64,000 nucleotides of DNA from positions 11,951,132 through 12,015,131 of the forward strand of contig JANAVB010003400.1 of the NCBI GenBank assembly GCA_029216955.1, given 5' to 3'. The position numbers and the translations under genes are program-made. Numbering within the stretch: the stretch's first letter is position 1; the number at the start of each line of letters is the position of its first letter. This DNA is from Iris pallida (taxonomy: Eukaryota > Streptophyta > Magnoliopsida > Asparagales > Iridaceae). This document shows, piece by piece, positions 10,848 through 22,229 of the stretch. The notes beneath the pieces are model-generated. The model was given only the letters and a program-made list of their open reading frames with translations. It did no database searches and was not told the origin of the DNA.

Positions 10848-11262
10848 TCAAGGCTCGAAAAGATAAGGGTATCACTCCCGTATGTCGTCCTCCCTCTCCC
10901 AGGTAGACTCACCTGGAGAGTGATGCCTCCATGCGACAAGAACCAAGGGTATAACCTAGTTTTGGAGCACCATCTCCCGACAATCCAGAATCTCCATAGG
11001 CTGCTCTAGATAGTTGAGAGTAGGCCCCACCTCTATCTCGGAGTGATCCAATACATGGCTAGGGTCTGCCACATACCATCTCAACTGGGACAAATGGAAC
11101 ACATTGTGATCTACCTCGAGCATAGGTGGCAAGTCTAGTCGATAGGCCACTACATCGACCTTCTCAAGAATAGTGAAAGGTTCGATGAATCACGGACTAA
11201 GCTTCCCGCCCTGGCCAAAGCAAATCGTGCCCTGTGTCGGAGAAATCCTTAGGAACACCAAC
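10848..11262 (-). pseudogene. pol: Integrase C-terminal module and chromodomain of B
   Basis: Reading from 11262 on the minus strand: FLRISPTQG, a GPF/Y-type region (here EPF), AYRLDLPP, HNVFHLSQLR, then LDHSEIEVGPTL and a chromodomain ending SPGESTWERE ... YPYLFEP, with the normal stop at 10848-10850. This is the tail that in chromoviruses directs insertion to particular chromatin. In-frame stops occur after VLQN and within DIRE*YPYLF, and a small indel near 11250 shifts the frame. The TWERE motif is intact here but is interrupted by a stop in C. Confidence 0.8.
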
Positions 11263-11342
11263 CTAGTCACAAAACAAGTCTCAACACAAAATCCTAAAGC
11301 AAACAATCATAAACAAGCACAAATAGGAAACTAAAACTATAC
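11263..11342 (-). other. Putative 80-nt GT-AG intron in pol of B
   Basis: The integrase reading frame stops making sense after LEFE and resumes as VG... 80 nt later. The gap begins GTATAG after GAG and ends GACTAG before GTTGG, is T-rich, and has a length not divisible by three. Its 5' half is similar to 49464-49512 in F and its 3' half to 47640-47702 in C, with the same splice-like borders. Related Tekay proteins are continuous at this point. I infer a spliceosomal-type intron; splicing is not shown. Confidence 0.55.
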
Positions 11343-12430
11343 CTCGAACTCTAACGGTCTCCGGTGGATATCGGCCCAATGCCGCTGCCTATCCCGAGTC
11401 ACCCGAAGTCTATCCCTGATCAGCTTGACCTTCTCAGCTGCATCCACTACCATCTTCGGGCCAAGCAATACTCTCTCACCGACATCATCCCATGACAAGG
11501 GAGTACGGCACCTCCGTCTGTATAGAGCCTAAAATGGTGGCATCTCTATACTGGCATGATAGCTATTCTTGTAAGCAAACTCTACCAGGTGGAGATGGTC
11601 CTCCCAAGAACTCCTGAGATCTAACACACAAGTGTGAAGCATATCCTCGAGTGTCTGAATGGTCCTCTTCGACTGCCCGTCTATCTGGGTGTGATATGCG
11701 GTACTGAACTTGAGCTGGGTGCCAGAGCTAGCCTACAAACTCCTCCATAAGTGAGAATTGAAGCGACTATCCCGATTCGAGACTATGCTCATAGGAACTC
11801 CACAAAATTTGACTATTTGTCGCACGTACATCTCTGCCAACTTCTTCGCAGATAATACCACCTTAAAAGGCAAAAAATGGGCTAATTTGGTCAATCTATC
11901 AACGATGACCCAAATCGCGTCTTTTCCTTCCGGAGATCTTCGAAGTTCAGACACAAAATCCAAGTGATGTGCACCCACTTCCACTCTGGAATGGATAGTA
12001 GCTGAAGCAAACCACCTGGCCTCTGTCTCTTTGCTTTCACCTGCTGGCACACCAAGCATCGAGATACAAACTGGACTACCTCTCGCTTCATGCCATACCA
12101 CCATGCGTGCTCTCTTAGGTCTATGTACATCTTGTTGTCTCCAAGATGTATAGAGTACTGAGAACGATATTCTTTCTGAAGAACCTCCTCCCGAAGCTCT
12201 CCACTAGGCACGCACAGTCTAGTACCGTACCTCAGTGACCCATCTCCGGTGATAGAGAAATTATCTAACCATCTTGCCTGCACTTGCTCCCTGATGCTTA
12301 CTGTGCTAATCTGACCTTGTCCATCAACTCAGACTAAATTTGTAAACTCCACATCTGAATCTCCATCCTTGGAACGATCACCTCGATACCCAAACTATCC
12401 AGATCGGCCAATAGATGACTATCTTACGTC
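11343..12430 (-). pseudogene. pol: Integrase N-terminal and catalytic core of B
   Basis: Two offset frames (12283-11891 and 12104-11733) carry HHCC remnants (SQYSIHLG, then [16 protein letters not shown]; the first His is Tyr), IPEWKW, the stretch IVDRLTKLAHFLPF and SIVSNRDSRF (the usual second catalytic Asp appears as Asn), then DGQSKRTIQTLEDML where Glu of the DDE triad is Lys. A frameshift lies near 11980 and stops near 11730 and 11550. The enzyme joins retroelement cDNA to host DNA; this copy has lost at least two of the three catalytic residues. Confidence 0.8.
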
Positions 12431-12900
12431 AAATACATAGCGGCCGGATACCTGTTCAAGGCATCGGCGACTATGTTGGCCTTTCCTGGATGGTACTGTA
12501 ATGAGATATCGAAGTCCTTCATCAGCTCAAGCCACCGTCTCTGCCTCTTGTTCAATTCCTTTTGAGTAAACACGTACATTAAGCTATTGTGATCCGTGAA
12601 TTTCTCAACCCGCTCTCCGTACAGGTAGTGCTTCTACACCTTTAGAGCAAAAAAATAGCTACCAACTCCAGATCATGGGTATAATAGTTTTTCTCATGAG
12701 GATGCAATTGCCTGGGTGCATAGACAATCACCTTCCTGTGCTACTGAAGAACGCAACCTAAGCCCTTCCTAGATGCGTCACTGTAGATAGTGAAACCATC
12801 TGTCCCTGATGGCAACGTCAAGATAGAAGCTGTGGTCAACCGCTTCTTCAACTCATCAAAAGCGGCCTGACACTCCTCGGTCCAGACGAACTCTACGTCC
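12431..12900 (-). pseudogene. pol: RNase H of B
   Basis: Fragments of a Ty3-type RNase H follow RT: YSDASRKGLGCVL with catalytic Asp, [15 protein letters not shown] with catalytic Glu, [19 protein letters not shown] at the end. At least four stops and a frameshift break it up (around 12560-12660). The product would degrade the RNA strand during reverse transcription. Confidence 0.75.
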
Positions 12901-13680
12901 TTTCTGGTGATTTTAGTCATCGGCTCTGTAATCCGAGAGAAGTCCTAAACGAACTTTCGTTAGTAGCCTGCCAGACCAAAAAAGCTCTAAATCTTGATAA
13001 CTAAGCTCCGTGTGGACTAAGACTCAACTGTTGAAATCTTCTTCGGGTCTACTGAGATCCCCTTTTCGGTCACAACATGGCCCAAGAACTCCACCTGCTC
13101 TAGGAAGAACTCATACTTCAACAGCTTCCTATAGAGTTGCTCCTTTCTGAGAGTCTTTAGCACAATCTGCAGATGTTCTTCGTGCTCCTCCGGCATCTTT
13201 GAGTAGATCAAGATATCATCTATGAAGACCACCATAAACTTGTCAAGGTACTGATGGAATACCTTGTTCATCATGTTCATAAATACCGCTGGGGCATTGG
13301 TCAACCCAAATAGCATAATAGTGAACTCGTACTGGTCGTACCAAGTCTGAAAAGCCATCTTCGAAATATCCTCCTTCTTTACCTTCAACTGATGGTAACT
13401 CGACGTCAAGTCTATATTCGAAAATACCTATGCACTGCTCAACTGATAGAACAAGTCGTCAATCCTCGACAACGGGTACTTATTCTTGATAGTGAGGTTG
13501 TTGAACGCTCTGTAGTCGATACACATGCGTACCATCCCATCATTCTTTGGTACAAATAGAATAGGAGCGCTCCAAGGTGAAGAACTGGATCTGATGAAAC
13601 CCTTGTCCTGCAGCTCGTTGACTTGCTTCTTTAGCTCTGCTAACTCACTATTGTTGATCCTATAGATGTGCTATGAGATA
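12901..13680 (-). pseudogene. pol: Reverse transcriptase of B
   Basis: The longest frame (13409-13017) holds [29 protein letters not shown] and the polymerase motif FIDDILIYS at about 13226-13200 (both Asp present), then [16 protein letters not shown]. Upstream, RMCIDYR and IDDLFYQL are readable. Stops fall before 13409 and just after 13017. Size and motif order agree with a Ty3-gypsy RT. Confidence 0.85.
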
Positions 13681-13699
13681 GGCTCAGCGCTCGACACCA

Positions 13700-14180
13700 A
13701 GTCTATAGTGAACTCAACGTCCCTGTCCGGCGACATCCCCGACAACTCATCAGGGAAAACATCCAAGAATCCTTCTATCAATGGATATGGCAAGTCCTAC
13801 CCCTCTAACATAGCTCCACAGAAGCCATTTCTCGGCTCAGCTGCTCCCTTAGCAAGCTCAAACTCTGGCTCTCCTAGTGGTCTAAACAGAACAAAGCCTC
13901 CTCTACAGTCTATACTAGCATGGTGCCTGCTCAACCAATCCATACCGAGTACCATATCGTAGCTCGAAAGTGACATTATGAGCACGCACGCACTCAAATC
14001 CTGGCCTTCCAGTGTAACTCTTCGCCCCTTGCAAATATTATTGACCAGGGTAATGCCTCATCCGATCATAATCTTGTAAGTCCTATCCAGTGGTTCAGCA
14101 ATAATATTGTGCCTAAGAGCAAAAGAGACAGATACAAAACTGTGTGTAGCACCCGAGTCAAACAAAGCTAATACAAGAAA
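13700..14180 (-). pseudogene. pol: Aspartic protease of B
   Basis: FDSGATHSFVS (catalytic DSG near 14155) is followed by ICKGRRVTLEGQDL and YDMVLGMDWLSRHHASIDC, the Tekay-type protease pattern. One stop lies near 14060 and one near 13797. It would process Gag-Pol. Confidence 0.8.
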
Positions 14181-15419
14181 GGAATCCAGAAAAACAGAAC
14201 TTGCCCCCATGTCTACTACGGGCTCGACCTCCTCGACCGTCAGTACGAATGCTCTACCTTGGGGTGCTCCCCTCTGATGCTGGGCGAAGTGCTACTGCTG
14301 GGTCAGAAGTGACGGACCCCTCGACTGAACAGCAGGTTCCGTTGGAGCTCTAGCAAGAGGTGCTCTGGCCTGTCCTCCCTGAGCTAGACGAGTAGAACAA
14401 TCCTTGAACTGGTGGTCGGGCAATCCACAGAACAAACAAGCACCCAACCTCTTCCTACAGACATCCCGGGTGTGCCCTGGCATTCTGCAAAAGGCATACT
14501 GAGGAACCTGCTTCTGCACCTGTTGAAGATGCGCACTGGTTGGTACTGCTGATGTTGATGCTGTTGTGGAACGGCCTATGCTAAAACTGAGGATGCTTAT
14601 CCGGTCCTGTACTGGAACCAGCACCCATAGCATCACTGCTACTCTCGAGCCTGAGACCCAAGTTCTCCTCTGCGATCTGGGCATCGATCAGGATATAATA
14701 TCACCGTTCGACGTCCAGACCTGTGAAAACGAATTCTGCCATTCAAGCCCCTGCTGAACTTGTGGGCCTTCTCTCTAGCATCCTGAACCATGCCCTTGGC
14801 GAACCGGTTCCAACGGAAGAACTCAGCTGCATACTCGTCAACTGACAAGTTCCCCTGTACTAGTCCTATGAACTGGCCCTCTAGTGCACTAAGAGCTACG
14901 TCAGAAAAGAATTTCTCCTTGAATAGCCCCTTGAAGGTATCCTACGTCAGACCCATCACTGTCAGTTGAGGGTCTGTGTGGTAGCAAGTCAGAGCGATAT
15001 CGAAGAGCTGACTAGCTATTGCTGCAAACCGCAGCCCCTCCGGAATCTGGCCCAACTCCAAACTCCTCTATATATCCTCTAGTCAGTCATCGGCATAAAG
15101 GATCCCCTCTGTCCCCTTGAACTCTCGAGGGAACATCTTCTTGAAATCCATCACTGAGCCAGGCCTTGCCTACTGCTGATGCGGCTACTGGGCAAGAGCG
15201 CACTGGATATGTACAACAGCCACCTTCTCTACTGCGGTGAGAGCTAACTGGTATGCACTCTCGATACTCTATCACAGAACATCCATATATTACTGTTGAG
15301 CCTCAGCCTGTGCTCGCTGTGCCTCTATCATCTGCTGGAAGAGCGCGAACATCTGCGTGGCATCGGTCAGTAGCATAGATGGAGGTGGAAGAGGATATAG
15401 TTGAACAAGAATAGATAAG
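14181..15419 (-). pseudogene. gag: Gag of B
   Basis: From the right: a region with FALFQQMIEAQ, KKMFPREFKG, then SVDEYAAEFFR (14848 frame), then two adjacent zinc knuckles in the 14684-14292 frame. The first reads YAFCRMPGHTRDVC (first Cys changed to Tyr), the second CLFCGLPDHQFKDC is a complete C-x2-C-x4-H-x4-C. Gag packages RNA. Several stops and at least two frameshifts are present. The N-terminus joins the 5' LTR almost directly. Confidence 0.8.
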
Positions 15420-17401
15420 TGAAACCCCTTGCCAACAAACCCATATGGCTTGGACACTGCCCAAAAGCCATAAAGCTGCTGCCAAGAGCAATAACTCAGG
15501 TCCTAAGGCCAGCAGTGGCCTGATGGCCTAATGTTCCCTGGCCAATGGCCAGGGCAGTGGCCAAGCTACTGAACACTGGAAATAGGAATTTTCCTTACTG
15601 CTGCTACTGCTAAAGCAGCTCCTGTTGTAATAGCAGCCATTGTAAGCCCTTGCAATACAAGGCCAAGTTCCTCTAACACTACTCCTAGTCACAATCTCAT
15701 CCCTCTTAATTCTAACTGATACTTAGTCTAATACCCACACTGTTTATTAGAAAAATCCAACCGAACACTAAATCTTGCACTTCATATATACCCTTTACTC
15801 ACCCTCACTCATATCTCTAACTCACACACACATGAACTAAAGACACTAGGACTGAACTCTTCACTGATACATGAACACTAAGATAGGACACTCATCCCTA
15901 AACACTATAGACACTCACAATCACAAAACACCAATATTTCGCACTCGAATTGGTGCCCCTACAGACACACACGGATACCTGAGCTGTATGACAGTGATAC
16001 AATTCCCTCTCACTCTCGAACACACAGTGATTGGCCAATGGCCTCACTGCCCTGAGCTCTCCACTCTTAGCTGCTATATGCATGGACCCCCTCTTAGTCC
16101 TGCAGTCATTTAGCATTGGCCCAAGGTTGCATGCCTACTGCTCACCACATATCTGAACACTATCCCATCTTTTGACACACACACAAACACTGATACACAA
16201 ACTGCATCCTCTCAGTCCCTACTGAAACATGGACTAAAACACTTGGTCTAGACCCAAGGCCTATGGCCAAGTGAGATTAGCCAATGGCCAAAATCCTAAG
16301 GCCAAAATGGCCTAACTGTTACCTAAACATGAAGTAACATCTTGGCCTATCGCCAAGAGTCTACCGCTCACTGAAGAAAGTAGCCAAAGTCTCTGCCACA
16401 GTCCTATGGCCAAACGGCAACCAACCGGCTATGCCCGAGCCCACACTCACACTGTCAGTCCCTAACTCCCCTTCCATAACACTGTCTCCTACTGACACTG
16501 AAAGCAGGGAAGTAATCACCTGCTCCACTGAATCAAAATAGTACCAAAACTCCCCTTTAACAGTGTACACCCCAAACAAAACATATGCAACAAACATCCA
16601 TGTACATATGCATACATAATATAACTTATATATAACTCGTATATATGTATATACATTAGTGAGTTAAACTAAAAAATCACTTAGGATGCCTAATAAATAA
16701 AAACCAAGCTATCCAAATGCCTAAAACTGAAAAACAAGGCTAAAATGACCATTTTGTCATTTTGACAAACACTTGGTGGGCTATCCTCGTATTTATCCAA
16801 GGATGGCACAAAAACCCTAAATAAAATATACCAAAATAAGGTTTAGAGCCTTGCTCATCTCCCCATGGGTACCCCTAACCAATGTGAGTGTTCCTACTTG
16901 TGTCATGCATGAAAATGGAGCTCAAACTATTAAAATAATAAGAGTTTTAACTATTGGGTGGTTATTTTTCCAATGAAGCCATCTAAGGATGCTCTTGTGT
17001 CAAGTTTGACACAGTCTCCCTCTTCTTTGGACTCCTTCCCACGATCTCCTTGGTCTCCAAGCTTCTTACCTTGTAGGATAAAGATATGGGAAAGTTTTGG
17101 GAGAAGTTTTGATGGTGGGAATGAAGAAAATGGAAGGGGTCTTGAAGAGGATTTCTTCTGGGTTTATGGAGGCTTCTAAAGGATGAAGAAGAAGGTGTAA
17201 ATGCTTTTTATGACCAGCCATCATTGAAGCCCTAAAACCCCTTCTAAAATGTCCATTTTATCCCTCAAGTTGTCATGAACACTCTCTTAAATGAAGGGTT
17301 AGTTGTGCTCTAAGTGCGGGATTAATTTCTAGTCTAAAACTAGGCTTAACATGACTTAAATGAGGCTAATTATGTTCATCCTAGGTTGTAGGCTCAAGTG
17401 G
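15420..17401 (-). repeat. 5' LTR of element B, cut by element C
   Basis: Homologous to 8569-10610. Its minus-strand first 150 bases (equivalent to 10611-10762) are missing because element C starts at 17402. The break falls after GCTCAAGTGG, whose counterpart at 10601-10610 continues uninterrupted. The missing part is not found elsewhere in the window. Confidence 0.85.
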
Positions 17402-17758
17402 TGTCACTACCACATTTCTAGCTTGAGGGTATTTTTGTCATTTTGGATGAATTTTTAATTAATTTATTGAATTGGTGAATTCTAGTTTGACTTTGACTTG
17501 CTGAGACTAGTGGACTAGCCTAGAACCTAACTCTAGCTATGGTAACCCTTGTCTAACTTGAGTTAATCCATTTTAGTCATTAGAGATTAGTTTTAGAATG
17601 AGAGGATTTAGTTTAGTGCAATCTAGTCATGACTTACGGTTTTAGTAAATGGCTTATGACTTCATGACTTAAATGATCATGACTTAAGCCCATGGGCCAA
17701 TTTAGGAAACCTTAACCCTAATTATGCAACTCATGAGCAGTGATAGGAGAACCCCCCC

Positions 17759-17765
17759 TATTTAA
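17759..17765 (+). promoter_or_regulatory. TATA-like box in 5' LTR of C
   Basis: TATTTAA follows a run of seven C residues, 358 nt into the LTR, with the twin at 48555-48561. The context equals that of element A. Confidence 0.5.
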
Positions 17766-18279
17766 TGTCATGTTGAGGTGTTCTTGCCTCTTTTAGAGCT
17801 TGACCTAGAAATTGAAGAAAGGTATTTTCTCCCCTTCCAAAAATCCCCATAAATTTATTTTAATTCCTTTTTAACCCTAGTCTTTTGCATTAGGACCTAA
17901 TTTCTGGTTGTTTACTATTTTTGGAGGATTATCTCAGTTTTGGGTTCATTTGGAGCTTTGGAGTTGGTATTTGGAATCTTTCCATTGGAGCTTTCTTGGA
18001 GGATTGACACTCATAGGTAAAAACCCTCAAATTAACTTTTAATCCTGATTTTTGTGCATGATAGCTTAGGTATAGGTGTCCCCTAGCTACTGTAGAAATT
18101 TCGTGTCATTTGCATTAGGTTACGTGTCCGTATCGGACACGTATCAAACCTATAGGCTAGGTGTTCGACGAAATGCCCGAACCAATTCGATTTGCTATTT
18201 TTGCAAATCTATTTGAATAGAAACCTAGATCTAGGGTTTGCTTATGGATTTTTATTATTTTTTCCTAATTTTAGTTTCG

Positions 18280-18780
18280 TATCGTGTCCACACGGGGACA
18301 CGAACATGCTGACCGCGCGCACGTACACTGTGTCCTGCATCACGGGGCTGATAACTCCCGACATAGGACACGTGGACACGCCAAATTTGGTGAGAGTGAT
18401 GGGGCATTGGCTGCCACCATCCTCCCAAAATTTGGGTCGATTTGGTTGCTTGTGCGAGGAGAAATCCTCCCCGTACTGGTCGTACGGGCCACGCGCGAGC
18501 TGCTGTGCGCACACAGTTTACGCGACTAATATGCGATCGTATCGGACACGATACATGTCGTTGACACTGTGCAGGCGGTCCTAGGGGTAGCCCTACCCCT
18601 GGCGCACGTGTACACAAGGCCACGTGTCACCACGTGGCCTGCATCGTGTGCGGGACACGTGCACGCGTGTACAATGCTGTGTACTGTGCAGTACACGTGT
18701 GCATGTCTGTGAGTGTTTGGACACGTTCGTGTCCACTTGGTAGGACACGAATGACTTGTTTGACATGTGTACACATGTCA
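18280..18780 (+). other. GC-rich ACACG/CACGTG island in LTR of C
   Basis: A 500-bp zone rich in GGACACG, CACGTG and GTACAC words, downstream of the TATA-like box. Equivalent to 5990-6530 in A. The pattern is preserved although the exact sequence is not. Confidence 0.55.
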
Positions 18781-20264
18781 CATGATTTACCAACCATTTA
18801 ATTGGTGTTTTAATGTGTTTTTGATCTCGAAATTGAATTTTCCTATGTGGACTGATACATGCATTCAGTTCTTATATTCTAATTTTAATTCCTATTTGTA
18901 AACTAAATTTTGATGTTAAAGTTGCATGTTTAAGTTCACCTACAAGTGTACTAACTACTGCTAGTTCAGATTTGCGTATTAGATTTGGTTGTGGTCAAGA
19001 GTATTGGATTTCGATTATGTGATTGAGCTGTTAAATGGATGGACTGATACTCAAGTCCAGTTTTGAGTTTCAAATCTTGATTCCCTATTTTTAAACTGAA
19101 TTGATGCTTAAATTTGCCATGATTAATTCAATTGTATTGTGTTAGTCACTGCTAGGTTGGTTTTACATGATAGAATAGGTTTTACACTTGAGTAATGGGT
19201 TTTCGGAATGATGGACTGATACACAGTCCTGGGAATTCTGAACTTCCATTCTTCTAATCCTGATTTTGAGAGTTAACTTGCCTGTTTAATTTCTTACACT
19301 GTGTATCAGTTAACTGTCATATGGGGTTATGTTTGATGTAGGAATATTGGGATTCAATTGGTAAAATGAATTCGAAATTGGTTGATTTATGAACTGTCAT
19401 GTTGGAACAAAACCTATTGCTGAAATTGCATTTGCCATGATCATTTCCTGATTTCACATTACAAAACCTGAGATTGGTTCCCTAATACATAACTGAACTT
19501 GAATTCCTAGCAATAAACTATTGAAACTAACCTATTTGACAATGTTCTCTAATACACACCTACACATACATGCTCTACACCATCACTAATGTGAACTGTC
19601 ATTCAGTTCTCACATTCCTAAATGCTAAAATCTGAGTTTATGCTCACTGATTTTCAGTTTCAAATAACATGTCCTACACTATATCACCCTCACACATACA
19701 CACTCTACACACACACACCATGCCACATTGTCACTTGACACTTGCACCCACATATTCCCACACACACTTTCATATGATACACACACACCCATTGCATCAC
19801 ACACACACATGAAACACACCCCCTCACATATAGACATACACACACTTACATTGCCATGATTCCTCTATGTTTCACTAAGTTCCTGGACACATTACACTCT
19901 ACTGTTCACTTGTACACACACACACACCTTGACACAAGCACATGTATTCCTCTCCTATCACTCTATGTATATACATATATATGTATATATATATCTATAT
20001 GTGATATATATATTGTAATGTAGCCTATGTCTAGTGTGATTGTTTATATAAACTAAATATATTAATATGTGCATATGTGTGTTAATTATATTAAATTAGA
20101 TATAGTCAATATGTGTTCTAGCCTATGGCCTATAGCCTGTGGCTCATTGCCTATGTGTATGGCATGGATGCCAGTTAAGTTGTGTTGTTGGCTTGTATAG
20201 CCTAGATAGTGTGTGTGAATGCTAAAATAGGCTGGTTAGGCTTAGTGAGACTTGTTTGGGTTAG

Positions 20265-20342
20265 GCTTGACCTAGTTGACCTAGTTTGACTAGTGTAGTT
20301 TGACTAGAGTTGACCGAGGGTTGACTTTAGCCTAAATTGACC
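20265..20342 (+). promoter_or_regulatory. TTGAC (W-box-like) array in LTR of C
   Basis: Seven TTGAC(C/T) cores occur in about 78 bp, at the place matching 4601-4711 of A. The position, some 2.5 kb after the TATA-like box, is unusual for an activator site of the same LTR but would be upstream of sequence transcribed from the end of the LTR. Confidence 0.5.
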
Positions 20343-21480
20343 CCAAACATCATGTAGATGCATTGTAGCAGTCTAATATATTATTTTAGACTTATAGTGA
20401 CTTGTACTGTTCTATAGGAGACAGACACCACTCCTCGGACAGTAGATTCTCTTCGGATATTCAGGATACCAGGCGAGTAAATTCTCTAATCATTTTATAT
20501 CCTATTTAGGAGTATATTTCCTGCTTTAGATTACTTTACTTGATGCTGACACGTTGGAAACACGAATTAGTACTATATGGATCTTGTCGTGCGATGTTAT
20601 TCCCTTAGCGGATACATCGTGTATTTCATGTTCGTGAACTTTATTATGAGCATCGTGTACTCCTTGTATTCGTGCTTTTCGTGTGCAAATCGTGTGAAAT
20701 CGTGTATACTCATGTGCTCACATGATCTTTGTGTATAACTATACTTCGTGTGCAATAACATAACTTGGCTAGATCCTTGTGTATTGATTGGGGCGGGAGA
20801 GTAGAAGTGGTTATGTATTCAATCCAGTAGATTACTCGTGTGCAACCTTTTTAGATTACTCGTGTACAACATCGTACCGTTTACATAACCGTCTTGTACT
20901 CTGAATCACTAGCACTGTTAGTTCTCATATATATTGTATCTATTTACTTACAGTCTTCCTTTTCATCATGTTATTCTTTAAGTTTCCTGTATCTTACTTT
21001 CTAGCATGTTTATATTTCCTAACCTGTTATGATTTGTTGAGATGTACTGTACCCGCTTTTATCCTGACTGGACCTGTTGAAAATATTACAGAGGACGAGG
21101 CTGAGGCGTTCTGCCCTACTTATTACGGTGCGACCCTAGAGGACTGCTGAGACCTGGACCAGCAGCAGGACCCACTAGCAGTGGATGACACTCCCCTAGA
21201 TTAGGATGTCTTTCATTTATCTTTTCTGGATTACTGTATTGAGATATTGAGATGATTTCTGGATATGTATTTATCTTAGACACTTAGACTTATTCTGGAT
21301 TATATCTCTGTGGATTTCTTTCTATTCTTATCTATCTATCCATCTTTTATCATGCTTTACCTTAGATGTGATACCTTAGATGTGATTGAGACTGTATTTG
21401 CTATGTCACCTCTATTCGGAGTTTATATACTGTACAGGTACCTTTATATTGTTAGATGTTAACCTAGGACAGCGTTCTAC

Positions 21481-21496
21481 CGCCGACACTGCGGCG
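21481..21496 (+). other. GC hairpin near LTR end of C
   Basis: CGCCG, six-base loop ACACTG, CGGCG. The same stem occurs at 3214-3229 in A and near 36126-36143 in E. K has only a degenerate form. A role in transcript structure is possible. Confidence 0.5.
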
Positions 21497-21559
21497 TAGG
21501 CTGGACGTACCCACGTCTCGTGCCCTTACTCTAGGGTGCGGGTCGTGACACATTTTTAG

Positions 21560-21577
21560 TGGAGGCCCATACAGGTC
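21560..21577 (+). promoter_or_regulatory. Primer-binding site of element C (tRNA-Ile-like)
   Basis: TGGAGGCCCATACAGGTC starts 9 nt after the LTR. It matches the expected complement of tRNA-Ile(AAU) with two mismatches, and the A and E sites at the same spacing. Confidence 0.55.
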
Positions 21578-21766
21578 TAGATTAGAATATAGTGGTATTC
21601 GAACTAGAGTATCACTACAGCCTGCAGTAGGATTAGGATATTTTGAAGGTACTCAATCACACTAGGAAAAACTCCTTATCAGATTCCTTTTATCTAAATT
21701 TGCTACTTATCGTCTTCCCTTGAATATAAACTGTCCTCCTTTAATTTTTCGCTTCATTCTCAGTAA

Positions 21767-22223
21767 TTGCTTCTTGTTTTGATCTGTCTTCATGATGGTT
21801 ATGGAGACACGATCTCATCGCTCCGGTCCGGAGGATACTATCGAGAGGCTGGCCACCTCTCGTCCTGTTCAACAGGGCCTCGAGACCGCAGCTTCTGTTG
21901 TGCCGACTCAGGTTGGAGTTTCTGCTACATTGGAGGTGCACCTCCGTCTGTACAGAGACCTTCCCCCGTCATTTTCAATTTCTCTCAACAGTAGAGGTAC
22001 ATGCAGCATTGGCAGTAGGCCAGAGGAAACCAGCAAGGGCAAACTTTTGCCAGGACAGTCGAGGATGCACAGGCCATTGGAGATCTTGCTACGGGTTCCG
22101 AATTTTTCGATTCCATTTCTGCAATTACCTCTTATAACTATCTTGAAATTCAATTCCATCTGTTCCTTGTTGACTGATCAATTTTGTTCTGTTGTTCCTG
22201 TGTTATGTTTATTTTTCTTCTGA
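21767..22223 (+). pseudogene. gag: Gag-like N-terminal fragment in element C
   Basis: Colinear with 2504-2917 of A. The frame starting at 21792 (143 aa) opens METRSHRSGPEDTIERLATS; the frame starting at 21767 stops within a Gln-rich stretch. Synonymous-looking differences between A and C are present, yet both frames are kept partly open, so which one was coding is unclear. No capsid or zinc knuckle follows. Confidence 0.4.
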
Positions 22224-22229
22224 GAAAAA

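Larger units (their letters stand above)
8569..17401 (-). mobile_element. Element B: decayed Tekay/Del Ty3-gypsy chromovirus
   Basis: LTRs at 8569-10762 and 15420-17401 (the latter cut by element C) flank 4.66 kb coding on the minus strand in the order gag, protease, RT, RNase H, integrase, chromodomain. That order plus a C-terminal chromodomain defines the chromovirus branch, and the wording of the protease, FIDD and chromodomain motifs fits Tekay/Del. LTRs differ at about one base in ten over the first 150 bp, the most divergent pair in the window, in agreement with B being the oldest layer. Stops and frameshifts occur in every domain. The leader between 5' LTR and gag is nearly absent and no primer site is visible. 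Confidence 0.85.
17402..21550 (+). repeat. 5' LTR of element C (4,149 bp)
   Basis: Its first 1.26 kb match 48205-49463. The later part holds the same modules as the LTRs of A and E: CA-repeat zone (19680-19930), TA-rich DNA (19970-20020), TTGAC array (20265-20342), a line reading GACTGGACCTGTTGAAAAT (about 21065), and a GC hairpin (21481-21496) 54 nt before the end. Frames on both strands at 18190-18790 lie in the ACACG-rich island and are not genes. Confidence 0.85.

Noticed and set aside
18192..18793. Several overlapping frames of 66-130 aa on both strands in the 5' LTR of C
   Set aside because: Present on both strands at once because the island is stop-poor; translations are Cys/His/Arg-rich low-complexity and change with indels in the 3' LTR (48988-49492).
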